NCBI GenBank assembly: GCA_905182995.1
Contig: CAJJDP010000026.1
Span: 581,804 to 645,803, forward strand
Direction of reading: 5' to 3'
Source of the DNA: Paramecium octaurelia
Lineage: Eukaryota; Ciliophora; Oligohymenophorea; Peniculida; Parameciidae
Length of the DNA: 64,000 nucleotides
Under the pieces are notes generated by a model that did no database searches, had not been told where the DNA came from, and saw only the letters and a list, made by a program, of their open reading frames with translations. Position numbers and translations under genes: made by a program. This document shows, piece after piece, positions 35,115 to 46,745 of this stretch. How positions within the stretch are numbered: the stretch's first letter is position 1; each line of letters starts with the position of its first letter.

Positions 35115-37613
35115 ATGAAACCTGCTTAAAATTCATTAAATGCTAAACAGAGTGGCGAATTCAAAGCTTTAGTGGTATGAATTATCGCTTAAAATAGAAA
35201 TTGCTTGATGCTAAAGATTATAAAAAGGGTCTTAGAAATGCCGAAAAATTGTTGGAGTAAGTGCCTGATAATTGGGAGGTGGTGTCTCTCAAGGCCATCT
35301 TTATGTATTACAATGATGAACAACAGAAGGGATTAGAATTAGCCAAGCAAGCAGTGTTTAAGAATTTGGGATCAGACTTTTGTTGGCACATTTATGGTTT
35401 AATTTATAAGGCCTAAAAAAATTATATTGAGGCTGTAAAATGTTTCCTACAGGCAATTAAAAAAGGAGAAGAAAACATCCAATTGGAGAGAGACACTGCT
35501 AATCTATAAATTCATACCAGGGATTTCGAAGGGAATGCTTAACTTAGACATAAGATATTGACCAAAAAGTCAAACATGATAGTGAATTGGATTGCATTCA
35601 TATTTGCCTAACATCTAATCGGAAACTATGAAATAGCCTTCAAAGCCATCAGTTCGGCTGAATAGTTGATCTAAAAGGATTAGTAGAATCCAATTAAGAA
35701 GGTTGAAATGAACGAATTCAAATTGTATTAAATCTAACTCGCCATCGACGCCAAAGATTATTAAAAGGCCAAATAAAATATAAGCGCATTCAAAAAGTAC
35801 AATATTCTATATTATCCAAAGTGACATCACAGATATGGTGGCCTATTATGAACTCCAATATGATTTGTATGTCAAATTAGGATCGACTTAAGAAGCAGTA
35901 GAAGCAGCAAAACACCTCCTCTAATTGTAGCCATAAAATTGGAAATACTATTAATTGTTGAAGAAGGCAGATCCATAATTCGATCTGTCGATATATGATA
36001 ACACTTTGGTTTAGGGTCAATTATTAGCTGAATAGAGTGGAGACACATTCAAAACCAATTTTTTGAAATTTATTGATCCATTCTTTTAGAAGTCTCTTCC
36101 TTCTTTGTTCAGAGAAATCAAACATTTATATAAATAGAAAGAGAAATTGGACGTCATTAGAGAGGCATTCGAATCATATTTAAATGCAGGCCCAATCCAA
36201 AAGCTCTGGGCATTGATGCTTTTATCTTAACATTACTATTAAGTTAAGTAATTTGCAAAGTCATTGGAATTGGTTGAAGAGGCCATTGCCCACACACCCA
36301 CTTTACATGAATTGTATTTGATTAAGGCAAAGGCATTGCATAAATAAGAAAAATTCAAGGAGGCCTATGAGGCAGCAGATAGAGCTAGATAACTGGATTT
36401 GGCTGATAGATATTTGAACAATAAGACAATCAAGTATGCCTTAAGAGCAAATATGGTTTATTTGTCATAAGAATTATTGAGAATGTTTTTGAGAGATGGA
36501 TCAAATCCTTATGAATTGCAAATGATTTGGTTCGAATTGGGAGTTGGAAGAACATTATTAAGATTGAATTATCTTGGACCAGCATTGGCTCAATTTTATT
36601 TGATTTTCAAACATTATTAAGAGATGTATGATGATCAATTGGATTTCTATTAATTTTCAATAAGGAAATACACACTAAGATCATTATTATAGATGTTTGA
36701 TGCTATGGATACTAGATATAGTGCTAAATACTTTATTGAAACAGCAGGTCTAATGATTGAAGGTTTGAATAGATTAAAACTCAAGTAATAGGATTAAGGA
36801 AAGGTAGAGTAGAAGAAATTGACACCAAAGGAGAAGAAACAGTTGCAAAAGCTATAATAAAAGTAGGAGGAGGAGAAGCATTTGAGAGAATAGTTTTCAA
36901 TAGAAGGACACATTTACAGCATTGAATTATAAAAGAAATTCGATCTTTCAGGAGAATATCTATTGTCATAATTGAAGACTGAATAAGACATAATTAAATT
37001 GTAAAATCAATTTGCTTAGGTCTTGATTCACACCAATTATCACAATAAGGAAGTTAACTTCTAAGCATTCAAACAATTGGTTTCTTTCTATATTCAATAG
37101 AACAGACCTCTTTTGAGTGTTAAATTATTGAACAAGCTCAGAAACAATCAAACAGAATCAAATCGTATTGTGAATCATAAGTATCAACTTATGCTCATTT
37201 AGTATTGTAACTAATTATTATTTATTCTGAATAGTAAACGCATATAAGGGACCCCAACTTTAATATGTACAGGAGTACTAATAAGATTTGAGTAAATTTG
37301 ATGCTGACTTTTGGAAGAGTGTTGAGATCAAGTCCAATCTAGATAAAGCGATAAGTATGTTAATAATGTAATATTCAAATAGAATCACATTGTGAACACA
37401 TTTTATAGAACAAACCTTTCAATGTGTAATAATTGGAATCAAATGAATTAGAATTCTTAGAGGAATATACAACTGCAAAAGTATTGTAAATATTTATCAT
37501 AGACAACAAATCCATTTTATACAAATGATCCTAATTTGGAATGGCAAAACAATCAGATTAGCTAATTCTAATCTACATAATAGACGTAATAAGTATCATA
37601 ATAATAATAATGA
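35115..37613 (+). CDS. NAA15: NAA15-like N-terminal acetyltransferase A auxiliary subunit
   Basis: 790 aa with five introns (35175-35197, 35797-35821, 37207-37234, 37355-37382, 37481-37502). It is a long TPR/alpha-solenoid: KLLDAKDYKKGLRNAEKLLE, then SDFCWHIYGLIYKAQKNYIEAVKCF, which is the NAA15 signature region, and later repeats such as FKEAYEAADRARQLDLADRY. Mid-protein is a Lys/Glu-rich helix (KLTPKEKKQLQKLQQK). NAA15 anchors the NatA catalytic subunit NAA10 to the ribosome and acetylates nascent protein N-termini. The tail is Gln-rich (CAA/TAA runs to TGA). Length is slightly under the ~866 residues of the human protein. Confidence 0.9.
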
Positions 37614-37769
37614 AGTGTGGAGTAAATTATATATATAAATATATATAAAATTAATATTATTCACAAATGTTTATATGGGATTTTATTAATTTAATAAAAT
37701 ATTTGTTCAACTTAAACCAACAAAATTTAATTTCTAGAACATTATTTATTTTAATAAATTTTTATAGGT

Positions 37770-38314
37770 ATGAAAAAAATGACTTAAAGCAGAAAAATGA
37801 GACCATCGAAATATAACGTTGTGGATGACCAAAAAAGAGAGCAAATAGTGGAAAAAATATTTAAGGAAAAGATGAAAATCAAAGAAGTAATGCTAAAACA
37901 CTATATTTAGGTGGCTCAACTATTTTAAATTCCACTATCCACCGTAAAAGCAGTAAAATCAGTTTATCTAAAGGAAGGAAGAATTTAGAAGAAAGCAAAG
38001 AGGAACCGTTCTAAAAAGGTTGTCACAACAATTATTGTTGCACTTATTGACAAGTAAGTTAACTTTGTAGCATCATGACTAACAGAAACAAGATCCCCAC
38101 AGATGTGAATGAGATCTAAAAATGTACTAAAGTGACCTTTGGCCATGCAAATCAAAATGGGAATTTGACTGAGTAGTGCATGAAATAAGGGATAGATTTG
38201 CTTATGTAGATGTTGACCTAAATTCGAAAGAACTAACCATCCATTGCCAAACATTCCGCTATGCTATCAAAGTTGCTGAAGAATTATTAATAATAATGTA
38301 AATCATTTGATTGA
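37770..38314 (+). CDS. Small basic HTH-like protein
   Basis: 170 aa with one 32-nt intron (38054-38085). The N-terminal half is Lys/Arg-rich and has a helix-turn-helix feel: DDQKREQIVEKIFKEKMKIK, then VAQLFQIPLSTVKAVKSVYL and KEGRIQKKAKRNRSKK. This resembles the DNA-binding N-terminus of Tc1/mariner-type or other HTH proteins, but there is no DDE catalytic part. The C-terminal half (NQNGNLTEQCMKQGIDLLMQ) is helical and not recognised. Its TGA is directly followed by the TGA (as TCA) of the convergent SEC15 gene. A domesticated DNA-binding domain is possible; this is inference. Confidence 0.6.
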
Positions 38315-40641
38315 TCAAAATGCTTATAAATTTTCTTGTATTTTTTTAATTACAGCATCCACCTCTCTCTTTCTCACCACTGGTAATTTTGCATAAATCA
38401 CTTTCTAATTAATCCAAATAGATATTTTACCTTATATTTTGGGAATATTTTCAGTAATTTTGGCACTTCCAAATAAGAGTAATTGGTCTATCTCTTCTGA
38501 CTGTCCAAATATGAAGCTGGAACATCCACCAGAAACAGATTCAAAAATTAGATTATCTCCTTTACACTTTCAGGAAACATCTATTAATTGCACACCTTAA
38601 GAAAACTCTGTAAATCAACTTCCAAATTAGATAGACCTATTATATTGAACGCCTTTGCTTCTAATAACTATTTCCAAATCAACTTGTTTAAATATTTAAA
38701 TGTAAGATAGATGGAGGAGTCTACGAATTATGGGACCATTAATTGCAATGTGCCAATAATACTCTAAAGTTAATTATAGAATTGCTACTTCATAATATCC
38801 ATTTAACATTATAAAATAATCATTAGGTCCTTTATTCGGAGCTGAGGGAGCCCAATCTATCTAGGGAAGTACTACCTTTTGATTTATTGCATTTTGCAGT
38901 GCCTCCTCACAGAAATACCTTGTATTTTTGAAATGACTCTAGCATTCCATTTCCTTTGTTTGAGTCACTTACAACAAGCTCTCTATGTTCTTCTTATAAT
39001 ACTAAATGGATAATTCTATGTGATTGAAATTTAATGTGGACTGTGCCAATAACATGAAATTATCACACTGCTAAACATGACTCTTAATGATATCACAAAT
39101 TGCCATAAAGAGAGTGTCCATGTAAAATATTACATTCTAATCGAAATATTCATTTAATGATTATAAGTAAGTGATGGATCCTTCAATAAAGAGATTAATT
39201 TAGTAGACAGCATCTTATGCAAACTAAGAAATGGGCAATTCCATTTTTTTATTTTGAGGACATTTTAGAATTGTGCATAATTAATCAAATTATTCCTTAT
39301 TTTACAAAGTCAAAAACACTCCACTATCAGTTTAGATGGATTTAATTAGGGTCTTCTTGATCTCTTCAATTCTTCTATTAGAATAGACTAGAAACTGATC
39401 ATTCAAACACTTATTGATTTAATTGGACAATTGATATTGATGCAATTTGGCTAGAGCCACACTGAACAACTAAATCTCCTTCTTTATTTATAGCAAATCC
39501 CTTAGATCAAAATTAATAAATGAGTTCTTGATTTATTTCTCTATCAATTTAACATTCTCTAATACGACTTAATTCATTTCCTCGTAATCCTTAAATGACT
39601 TATTCAGTTCCAAATCCATCAACACAAATCCCAAAATGCAAGCCAAATAATTCTTGAAATCATTTAAATTTTATCTTATTTCCGTACCGCATACATACTA
39701 TAAAAACTTAATTCTACTCTATTTCAATTACTAATAGAAACTCAGTCTTTAATTCAAATTCTCATAAATCAGTTAAGGCATTTTTAATTAGGAATAATCT
39801 ATCGAAAATTCCCATGCACTTGGTTCAATCAAAGATTCATGAAGCATTTATTAAGATTGATCCAACACAGACTAATTCAATTATGATGTTCGCGATACTT
39901 ACAAATTTGATGTTTACTACTATTTGAATTACTAAAAAAATGATATTCTACTCTGACTTGGAGCCACAGATTATCTAACAATCGATTGCCTTACCATAGA
40001 TACTCTCCCGACTGCCGATTATCTCATAACTATGCTTGATCGCAAGTCTGGTTAAAATAAGGAAATTCTTGCAAATTGCGAATTAACCATTAGGAGTTGC
40101 TCACAATTTTAAATCACACTCTAACCCATATCAATTTGTTGTTGTTTGCTTAATTCTACCCATTGTTGTATTTTGGTATTAGCTTCAACTTAAACTTTAT
40201 TAGTTATCAACTATTAGAGATTGGATACAAAATCTGGTAAATTTTTGGAGTCTAATTTCTGAATGGCCCTTATAGCAGCTGTGTGCTTATCCTATTTGAT
40301 GTTCATTATAGCTTTCTATCCATGGATGACATTGTTTTTCATTTATAGTAACATGTTCTACAACTTGGTAAGATTAATAATGAGGTTTGTTTTGTTGCTA
40401 ATTTCTCGTATATCGTAGAGGTTGCTTTTCTTGACTTTCTGAATGCATTAATAGTAATTACATCTATTTTATTCTCGAATGCATTCACTTTCATTACTAG
40501 TGAGGACATTTGATTTCTTGTCTCGCAGTACTATTGAAAATTCGAAACAACTTTGCCATAATTAGTACTAAAGTATTGGATGACTTCTGCTTTATCAGAT
40601 TCCTCTTGTAATTCCGTAACACTATCATCAGAATCAGACAT
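38315..40641 (-). CDS. Exocyst subunit SEC15/EXOC6-like
   Basis: 750 aa with introns 38405-38430 (26), 38764-38788 (25) and 40439-40461 (23). The N-terminal coiled region (IREISNKTNLIINLTKLQNM) leads to AAIRAIQKLDSKNLPDFVSN, matching the Sec15 segment where the ALKTLEQLE-xYLP motif sits. The long middle is all-helical, and the C-terminus has KYLNKLIWKQLLEAKAFNII, FLNLFLVDVPASYL and a closing basic helix (RKREVDAVIKKIQENL). Sec15 links the exocyst to Rab/Sec4 on secretory vesicles. Identification rests on the overall pattern and a few motifs, so it could be another exocyst or tethering subunit. It is antisense-clean: long shadows on the plus strand are absent. Confidence 0.7.
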
Positions 40642-41146
40642 ATATTTAATTAATATAAATTATATTCTTATTTTGTATTACGATTAATATTGAAATAATT
40701 GTGAATATTTATTGACTTATTGCAAATTTCTTGGTTTATAAGGTACTCTCTACTAAAATTCTATGGAGAAATGGCAAATTCGCACTAAGGACCATAATAT
40801 TACTTAAAGATATTTTTATTTTATTACAACAAATTACGATTAATTCAGACAAGCTCAAATCATCTATTTTTGTAGAGGAATTCTGCTTATTTTATGAATT
40901 CTCATGAAAAAGAATCTGGAGTAATAATTTATAAGTGTTTTATCGTATTCATTATGAAGAAATACTTACTCTTGCTTACTTCGTATAATTTGATGAGAAG
41001 AAGCAAGAGTAGGTGGAGAATACCCCGTTGAGAATTCAAATATTAATGGGAATTTAATGATTAATATAAATTATAATGAGAATGATGAATTAAAGAGTTG
41101 ATTAGATGGATTTTATTTTATTTAAATTTTTTTTAAAAAATTAGCA
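40642..41146. other. Intergenic region upstream of the L10a gene
   Basis: About 500 bp between the divergent SEC15 and ribosomal-protein starts. It has no convincing frame but does hold a strong inverted repeat (separate entry) and, just before it, two GAATTC words flanking a T/A-rich spacer. It presumably contains both promoters and possibly a small RNA. Confidence 0.4.
40967..41011. repeat. Perfect 11-bp inverted repeat (hairpin)
   Basis: The arm TACTCTTGCTT at 40967-40977 is exactly complementary to AAGCAAGAGTA at 41001-41011, with a 23-nt spacer that contains TGATGA. The hairpin is far more GC-balanced than its surroundings. It could be a structured RNA, a regulatory element of the ribosomal-protein gene or a mobile-element remnant. 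No second copy was noticed. Confidence 0.6.
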
Positions 41147-41875
41147 ATGAGGTATTAAATCTCTCTTAAACCTTCTTTAGCAAGATCCAAGGTGAATAAT
41201 TGAAGAAATACATCCATGAAATGTTGACAGAGAGAAAGAAGAGAAACTTTAAAGAGACCACAGAGTTGTAAATCTAATTGAGAGATTACGATGTCTAGAA
41301 GGACAAGCGTTTCTAAGGCTCAACACGTTTGTTACATGCCCCTTACCCTAACATCAAAATCGGTGTTATCGGTAATTTAACTCATTGCGGTACGATTTAC
41401 CTCTCATCGATTCAGATCAGGCCAAGGCCCTCGGTCTCACCGCGATCGATTAAGATGGCCTGAAGAAGTTCAACAAAGAGAAGAAGCCAATCAAAAAGTG
41501 GTGCAAACCTTTTGACATCCTCATTGCCTCAGAATCCCTCATGAAAGTTATCCCAAGACTTGTTGGTAATGTCTTCACCAAGATCGGTAAATTCCCAATT
41601 GCCATCCCTGAAACCGAATCAGTCAGCAGCAAAGTTAACGAAGTCAAGTCTTCAGTCAAGTACCTTTTTATACCAATCAATTCAGATTCCAATTGAAAAA
41701 CACATTGTCCCTTGGTACAGCCTTCGGTACTGATGAGATGTCCGAAGATTAACTCAGATAAAACTTGAGTACAACCATCAACTTCTTGGTTTCCCTCTTG
41801 AAAAAGGGATGGTAGAATGTTGGCACGCTCCACATCAAGACCTCCATGGGTAAACCAATTAAAATCTATGGATGA
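41147..41875 (+). CDS. RPL10A: Large-subunit ribosomal protein L10a (uL1)
   Basis: 215 aa (the family is ~217) with three introns: 41152-41180 directly after ATG-AG, 41390-41415, and 41660-41685. Conserved blocks: KKRNFKETTELQIQLRDYD, RLLHAPYPNIKIGVIGNLTH, the splice-restored CDQAKALGLTAIDQDGLKKF, FDILIASESLMKVIPRLVG, GKFPIAIPETES, SSVKFQ, and TINFLVSLLKKGWQNVGTLH with IKTSMGKP at the end. uL1 forms the L1 stalk of the ribosome. Codon use is visibly richer in C-ending codons (ATC, GCC, GTC, TCC) than in neighbouring genes, as expected for a highly expressed gene. The standard-code view hides it behind a 148-codon antisense shadow. Confidence 0.97.
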
Positions 41876-42551
41876 TATTTTCAGAAATTCGTACATTAAA
41901 CAATAATATTTTCTACATAGTAATATATATATATATAATTAATGTAAGTGAATACCCTTACTTCTACAAAGAGTATTAGTCTTATAAATAGTTTAATAAG
42001 TAACATGGAAATTTTACTGTTAAATTCTCTATTATAAATCAGACAATCAAATTGCAGGCATCTATAACTAATCCTCATAAGTTTTTTGTACTTTTTGTGA
42101 TATAATTATACGAAATCTAATATGGTATTTAATATTAATAAATATTTTTAAATAATCTCCAAAGGATACTACTCAAAGAAGAAACACACACTAAAGACTC
42201 TCTAGGAGAAACGTTAGTAATATTTATTTAAATGGGAATGGCTCGTCAGTTTAATATTGTTCAATAGCATATTTAAAAATCAGAGTGGAATAGATATCAA
42301 TTATAATTATATATAAAATTCAATTTTATTATGTCTAGGTTCTTTCTATTAACTATGCAATTCAGATTCATCATTTATATCAAAAATCTCAATTGAATTA
42401 CTTATTGCAAAATACAAAAATTATAAGTCTCTTATTTTAAAAAGCTGGCTTATTTATGAATATTTGATAAATATTATAAAACATGAAGCTCTAAAATGTT
42501 TTCAGATTGATCTTATGAATTTTTGAACAATAATTCAATACCTATTTTTAT
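41876..42551. other. AT-rich gap with no confident gene
   Basis: About 680 bp. A 65-codon minus frame (ATG near 42078, MRISYRCLQFDCLIYN...) ending in TGA near the L10a stop is possible but has no support beyond being open. A (TA)n run lies near 41922-41936. A short less AT-rich patch at about 42160-42215 stands out from its surroundings but is unexplained. Confidence 0.3.
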
Positions 42552-42875
42552 TCAATTCTATTTAATTTTAACATCTCTATAAATAATTTTCAATTGTATT
42601 TCATTTGTTAGTTTAGATCGAAATTCTTCTGAATAAAATTTCCTATTGAACCTATATAGCTCGCAAATCTTTCCAATCATAATTTAAGTATTAAAGTATT
42701 CTTTCAACTAGGAGAACAAAGAAGAAGATTTCATTACAATATCCTTCACATTGTTCTAGATGGCGATATAATTCGGTAATACATAGTAAATAGTAAATAA
42801 TACTAATTAAAAAGGGTATTGTAAGTGGGAGAGGAAAGTGTTGATACTAATTGTTAGAGGGCAGAAATTATTCAT
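42552..42875 (-). CDS. Small unknown protein
   Basis: 107 aa without intron, ATG 42875 to TGA 42554-42552. A hydrophobic stretch (FQLVLFTIYYVLPNYIAI) near residue 28 may be a membrane segment; the rest is a charged helix (SLFSQLKEYFNTQIMIGKIC; RFNRKFYSEEFRSKLTNE). An overlapping frame in another phase on the same strand is also open for much of this length, so frame choice is not certain. I prefer this one because its composition is more protein-like and it has a proper start and stop. Confidence 0.42.
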
Positions 42876-42963
42876 TTCGGTTGTTTTTAATATTGTTAAG
42901 ACTAAAAATGGAATTTAGTTGTATGCATTTTAGTAGGCTAATTCTAACTGATCTATAGATTTT

Positions 42964-43356
42964 TCATTAGTCAATTTTTTTAGATCTATTTAAAGCCAGT
43001 ACGTTTTATACAATATTAAACTATATGTAGATATAACCTAGGGTATTTTATTCAAATTAATCGAAACCTATTAAAATTATAATGAAGTTAAATTACCTGA
43101 TAGAATAGTTCATAATTTAATGAGCAAACAGGGGATGAAATTTGAGATTGACCATTTCATTTGCATTTAAATCATAAAAAGGATGAGTGAACTTATTAAT
43201 CAAGTGTAAAATGATACATGGATTGTCTAAGAAATGTATATTATCTTTATAATAGTGAGTAATGCTTGTTGAAGAATAGTCACATGAAGACAGTTAGATT
43301 TTTTCACTTAAAAGCAGCTTTAATCGTATATCGATATTAATTACCATAAATTTCAT
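42964..43356 (-). CDS. Small unknown protein
   Basis: 130 aa without required intron, ATG 43356 to TGA 42966-42964. It reads MKFMVINIDIRLKLLLSEK, then NIHFLDNPCIILHLINKFTH and DLNANEMVNLKFHPLF, and ends NRSKKIDQ. No domain recognised. The reading frame continues after the TGA for another ~125 codons into the next small gene's region, so this could be the first part of one longer gene interrupted by TGA. It is 94 bp from the divergent kinase gene's start. Confidence 0.45.
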
Positions 43357-43450
43357 GTTGGATAGTTCGATACTTAGCCCTCAGAGTAAAACAGAATGAA
43401 CTTATTCCAAATAGTATATTAAACCAAATAAATGAATCATATTATTATAA

Positions 43451-45076
43451 ATGAACAAACTAAGTGAGCTTTTAATTGATACAGAAGAGAAATAACCAAA
43501 CTTCATTACGTAATATTGCAAGCCTCTGAGAATTCTTGGGAAAGGGGCGTTTTCTACAGTGGTGGAGATACAGAATTTGATGACAAATAAGAAGGGTGCA
43601 CTAAAGATTATTGAGAAATCGCATTTCAATATTTTGCAATTGGAAATGTTAAAAAAGGAGGTTCAGTTGTTAAATCAATTGAATCATTAAAATATTGTAA
43701 GAGTTACATTTGTATGATTGCTTTGTGTTATTGTAGAGTAAAGAAACCAAAAGTAAATTATATATAATGATGGATCTCATCACAGGAGTTACATTGGAAC
43801 AATTTTAATAAAACAAATTAGACGATTAGATTGTGCACAGCATAGTGACACAACTGTTACAGGCAATCAACTATTTGCACTCCATGGATATTATTCATAG
43901 AGACATTAAGCCAGGTATGTGGAATAAATTTTATTTTAGAGAATATCATGATTTCCCAGGTGGGTGAAGATGTCAAACTAACCTTAATTGATTTTGGACT
44001 CTCAGCTTAATTGACCTATCTGGAAGGATCTGGACTAATGAGTGACAATTGCGGGACCTTTTTGTATATGGCTCCGGAGTTGATATAGAAAAAGAAATAT
44101 AACAGAGTATGATCATTCCCTTATATAGCAAGAGTGTGGATATATGGGCAATGGGTATTGTGGTATACAATCTCTTAACTCAAGGCAAGCATCCATTTTA
44201 CTAGCATTTAGATGACAAAGAATCTTATTGTGAAAAGATTTAGTAAATGAAATGGAATTGGCAGATAGGGATGAATAACAATTCAATTAATTTCTTGATT
44301 AGGACAGTGGCTTTCCTGCCTGAAAATCGTTTGAACATCACTTAATGTTTAGAACATCCTTGGATTACCGGTAAAGAAAACTCTGCTGAGCCTTTTACCT
44401 TCATAGAAATCCTTAGGAGTCACAGCAATTTTCAAAAGATCAAGTCCTTAATCCAAGCGATCCAGTTTCTCCAATAACTCAAAGTCTTATGTCCAAATGT
44501 CGATCAATTCAAACATTAATCAACTCCAGTGGCCAAAACACCAATTAGGACAATAAAGATTCCGAAGGTCAAATAATAATCTATTTCTCAAACCAATGAG
44601 AAGTTTAGACAATTGAAATAGGAAGTGCTCTAAGGATCTAATGTTGATACTGGTTCAGTTGGATCAAATAGAATTTCCTAGTTCAAAATCTAAACCATCA
44701 CTCAAAGAAGAGAAAGAAATTCATGTGATCACTTGTAAAAGTTGCAGTAGCAAAAGGAATCTTCAAAATTTCTGTTCCCTCATTATCATAGATCATTGGA
44801 AAGAAGTGTTAAATCCAATCACACTACTAATACGACATCTGACAATTCTTTGAATCAATCATCAATTCTACAAAAATCAGGAGTCACAGACGTCAGACAA
44901 TCCTTGAATAATTTGAAGCCTTTGCAATAAGTAAGAATTAACCATTATAAATTCAGTTGAAGAGGACCACCAATGCGTCAAGAGGATAGAATACCCCCAT
45001 TTAACAAGATGTGCTGGCTAGTCAAAGGGTAAGAATAAGCAAGCCTCCGATTTAGAAAAAGCCTTTAAACGATTGA
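43451..45076 (+). CDS. CAMK-type protein kinase with long C-terminal tail (paralogue 1)
   Basis: 507 aa with introns 43712-43736, 43915-43939, 44107-44132 and 44931-44956. Kinase domain in order: ILGKGAFSTVVEI, ALKIIEK, LNHQNIVRV, catalytic loop [12 protein letters not shown] (the second intron splits Pro-Glu), [36 protein letters not shown], and [14 protein letters not shown]. All catalytic residues are present. After residue ~290 comes a Ser/Gln/Asn-rich tail without a recognised calcium-binding domain. It is tandem with a close paralogue 61 bp downstream, and the intron before SVDIW is at the same codon in both. Substrate unknown. Confidence 0.92.
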
Positions 45077-45137
45077 ACAAAAGTACATACTGTATATAAA
45101 TTGATAATTTTAATTTACTATTTAATTATAATTTAAA

Positions 45138-46725
45138 ATGTCTTATATTTAATTACTTAAACAGGTAATGAATTAAGAAAGTAATTACTCCCCTGAGTTG
45201 AGTAGGTTTGAACCAAGACAGATGCTAGGGAAGGGAGCTTTTGCGACGGTTATTTCAGCCTTTGACAAGGTTAAGCGAATTAATGTTGCAATCAAGATTG
45301 TTGAAAAAAAGTTGTTCAGAAGTAAGGAGTAGGAGGATGCCGTACGTCAGGAAGCACTCATGCTCTAAACACTGTTCCATAAAAATATCATATAAATTTT
45401 GGGAGTATGATAATTATTCTATAACTTAACATCAGTTTTTTGAGACACAGCAAAAGTTTTATATAGTCATGAATCAAGTGGATGGGGTGACTTTGGAAGA
45501 ATACATCCCCAAATTACAGATGCATGAGGTTATTCCAATAATTAGGCAAATATTGAAGGCTTTGAGTTATTTGCATTAAAAAGATATTGTTCACAGAGAC
45601 ATAAAGCCAGAGAATATCTTAATTGGGGGAAATGGAGAAGAGTTGAGTGTGACTCTCATAGATTTCGGATTATCAGCATCTGTCAATCGAATTGAGGACG
45701 GATTAATGACTAAGAATTGTGGGACTCTATTGTATCAAGCTCCGGAATTGATAAAAAAGGGAAATTATACAAGAGTATATATTGATAGATAACAGTTAGT
45801 CGGTAGATATTTGGGCTTTGGGAATAGTGGTGTATAATATGCTATACAAAGGAGAACATCCCTTCTATCGAAATGGGGATACCAAACTAACATATTGTGA
45901 AAAAATTAAGGGATTTACACTGAACTTTAAAATCAATGAGGATTAGGATACAAGAAACTTTTTGGAAAGAACGATTGCGTATTTACCAGAACATCGTTTA
46001 ACGGCTAATTAATGTTTGGAACACCCTTGGATTACAGGGAAGGGAGATATCTCTGTGCCTTTCACATTGAATGAAATAATTTAATGTTAAGTTAAGAAAG
46101 AATAGAGAATAGCCAAGTACATTAAGATGTTTGTGTTTTTGAAATATGTGATGATTAAATCAAAAGATGCACTTGGTAGAACTGACGAAATCAATGAAAC
46201 TAATTCACCTCATGATAATGTATCAATAATAGGATCAGAATTATCAATAGCATCAAATAATTTTAGGATTCGTCCTTTAATGATGAAATCCTAGACCAAA
46301 TTAAATAAGATGTGGAATAATGATAGCAGCAGTAATTCTTTTGTTGGAGATAGCAGTAGGAATACAACAGATATGATTCCAGAAACGATTGTGCAGACGA
46401 ATAGAACAACTTTTGCGAAAAAGCAATTGAGAAAAAGTAATTCAATGAATCCTTAGGAGATGATGAACAAATTGAAAATGATCAATGCTTAGAAGGCACA
46501 TCAGAAGGTAATTCATATGATAGAGTATATTTTTAGGAGGCTCCTCAGTTGAAGAATAGAAGAATAATCTCTAATTTCCATAAAAGCAATCAAAAGTTGG
46601 TGACTGAGGCATCGAGTCAAAGATCAAACACAGATAGTTTAAATAAGATCCCTAATTCGCCTTTGGCTACTACGATTGGCCATTTTCAAAGATCGAATTT
46701 CTCTAAAAAACCTGCATAATTGTGA
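45138..46725 (+). CDS. CAMK-type protein kinase with long C-terminal tail (paralogue 2)
   Basis: 500 aa with introns 45405-45435 (31), 45775-45799 (25) and 46508-46536 (29). Kinase motifs: [85 protein letters not shown], and [14 protein letters not shown]. The residue after GTLLY is Gln where Met or Leu is common. The tail (about 210 aa) is Ser/Asn-rich. A second in-frame ATG at 45168 would shorten the N-terminus by 10 residues. The intron in the LYLxPE-to-SVDIW segment is shared with the upstream paralogue, but the intron inside HRDIKPEN is missing here. Confidence 0.92.
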
Positions 46726-46745
46726 TTTTGATTATTATTAATATT

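Noticed and set aside
37595..37613. TAA/CAA trinucleotide run resembling a microsatellite
   Set aside because: It is the polyglutamine end of NAA15 written with TAA codons and ends at TGA.
41450..41896. 148-codon minus-strand open frame
   Set aside because: It is the antisense shadow of ribosomal protein L10a, whose plus-strand exons are certain.
41922..41936. (TA)n run as a possible breakage or telomere-addition site
   Set aside because: TA runs are common in this AT-rich DNA and no telomeric C4A2/C3A3-type repeats are present.
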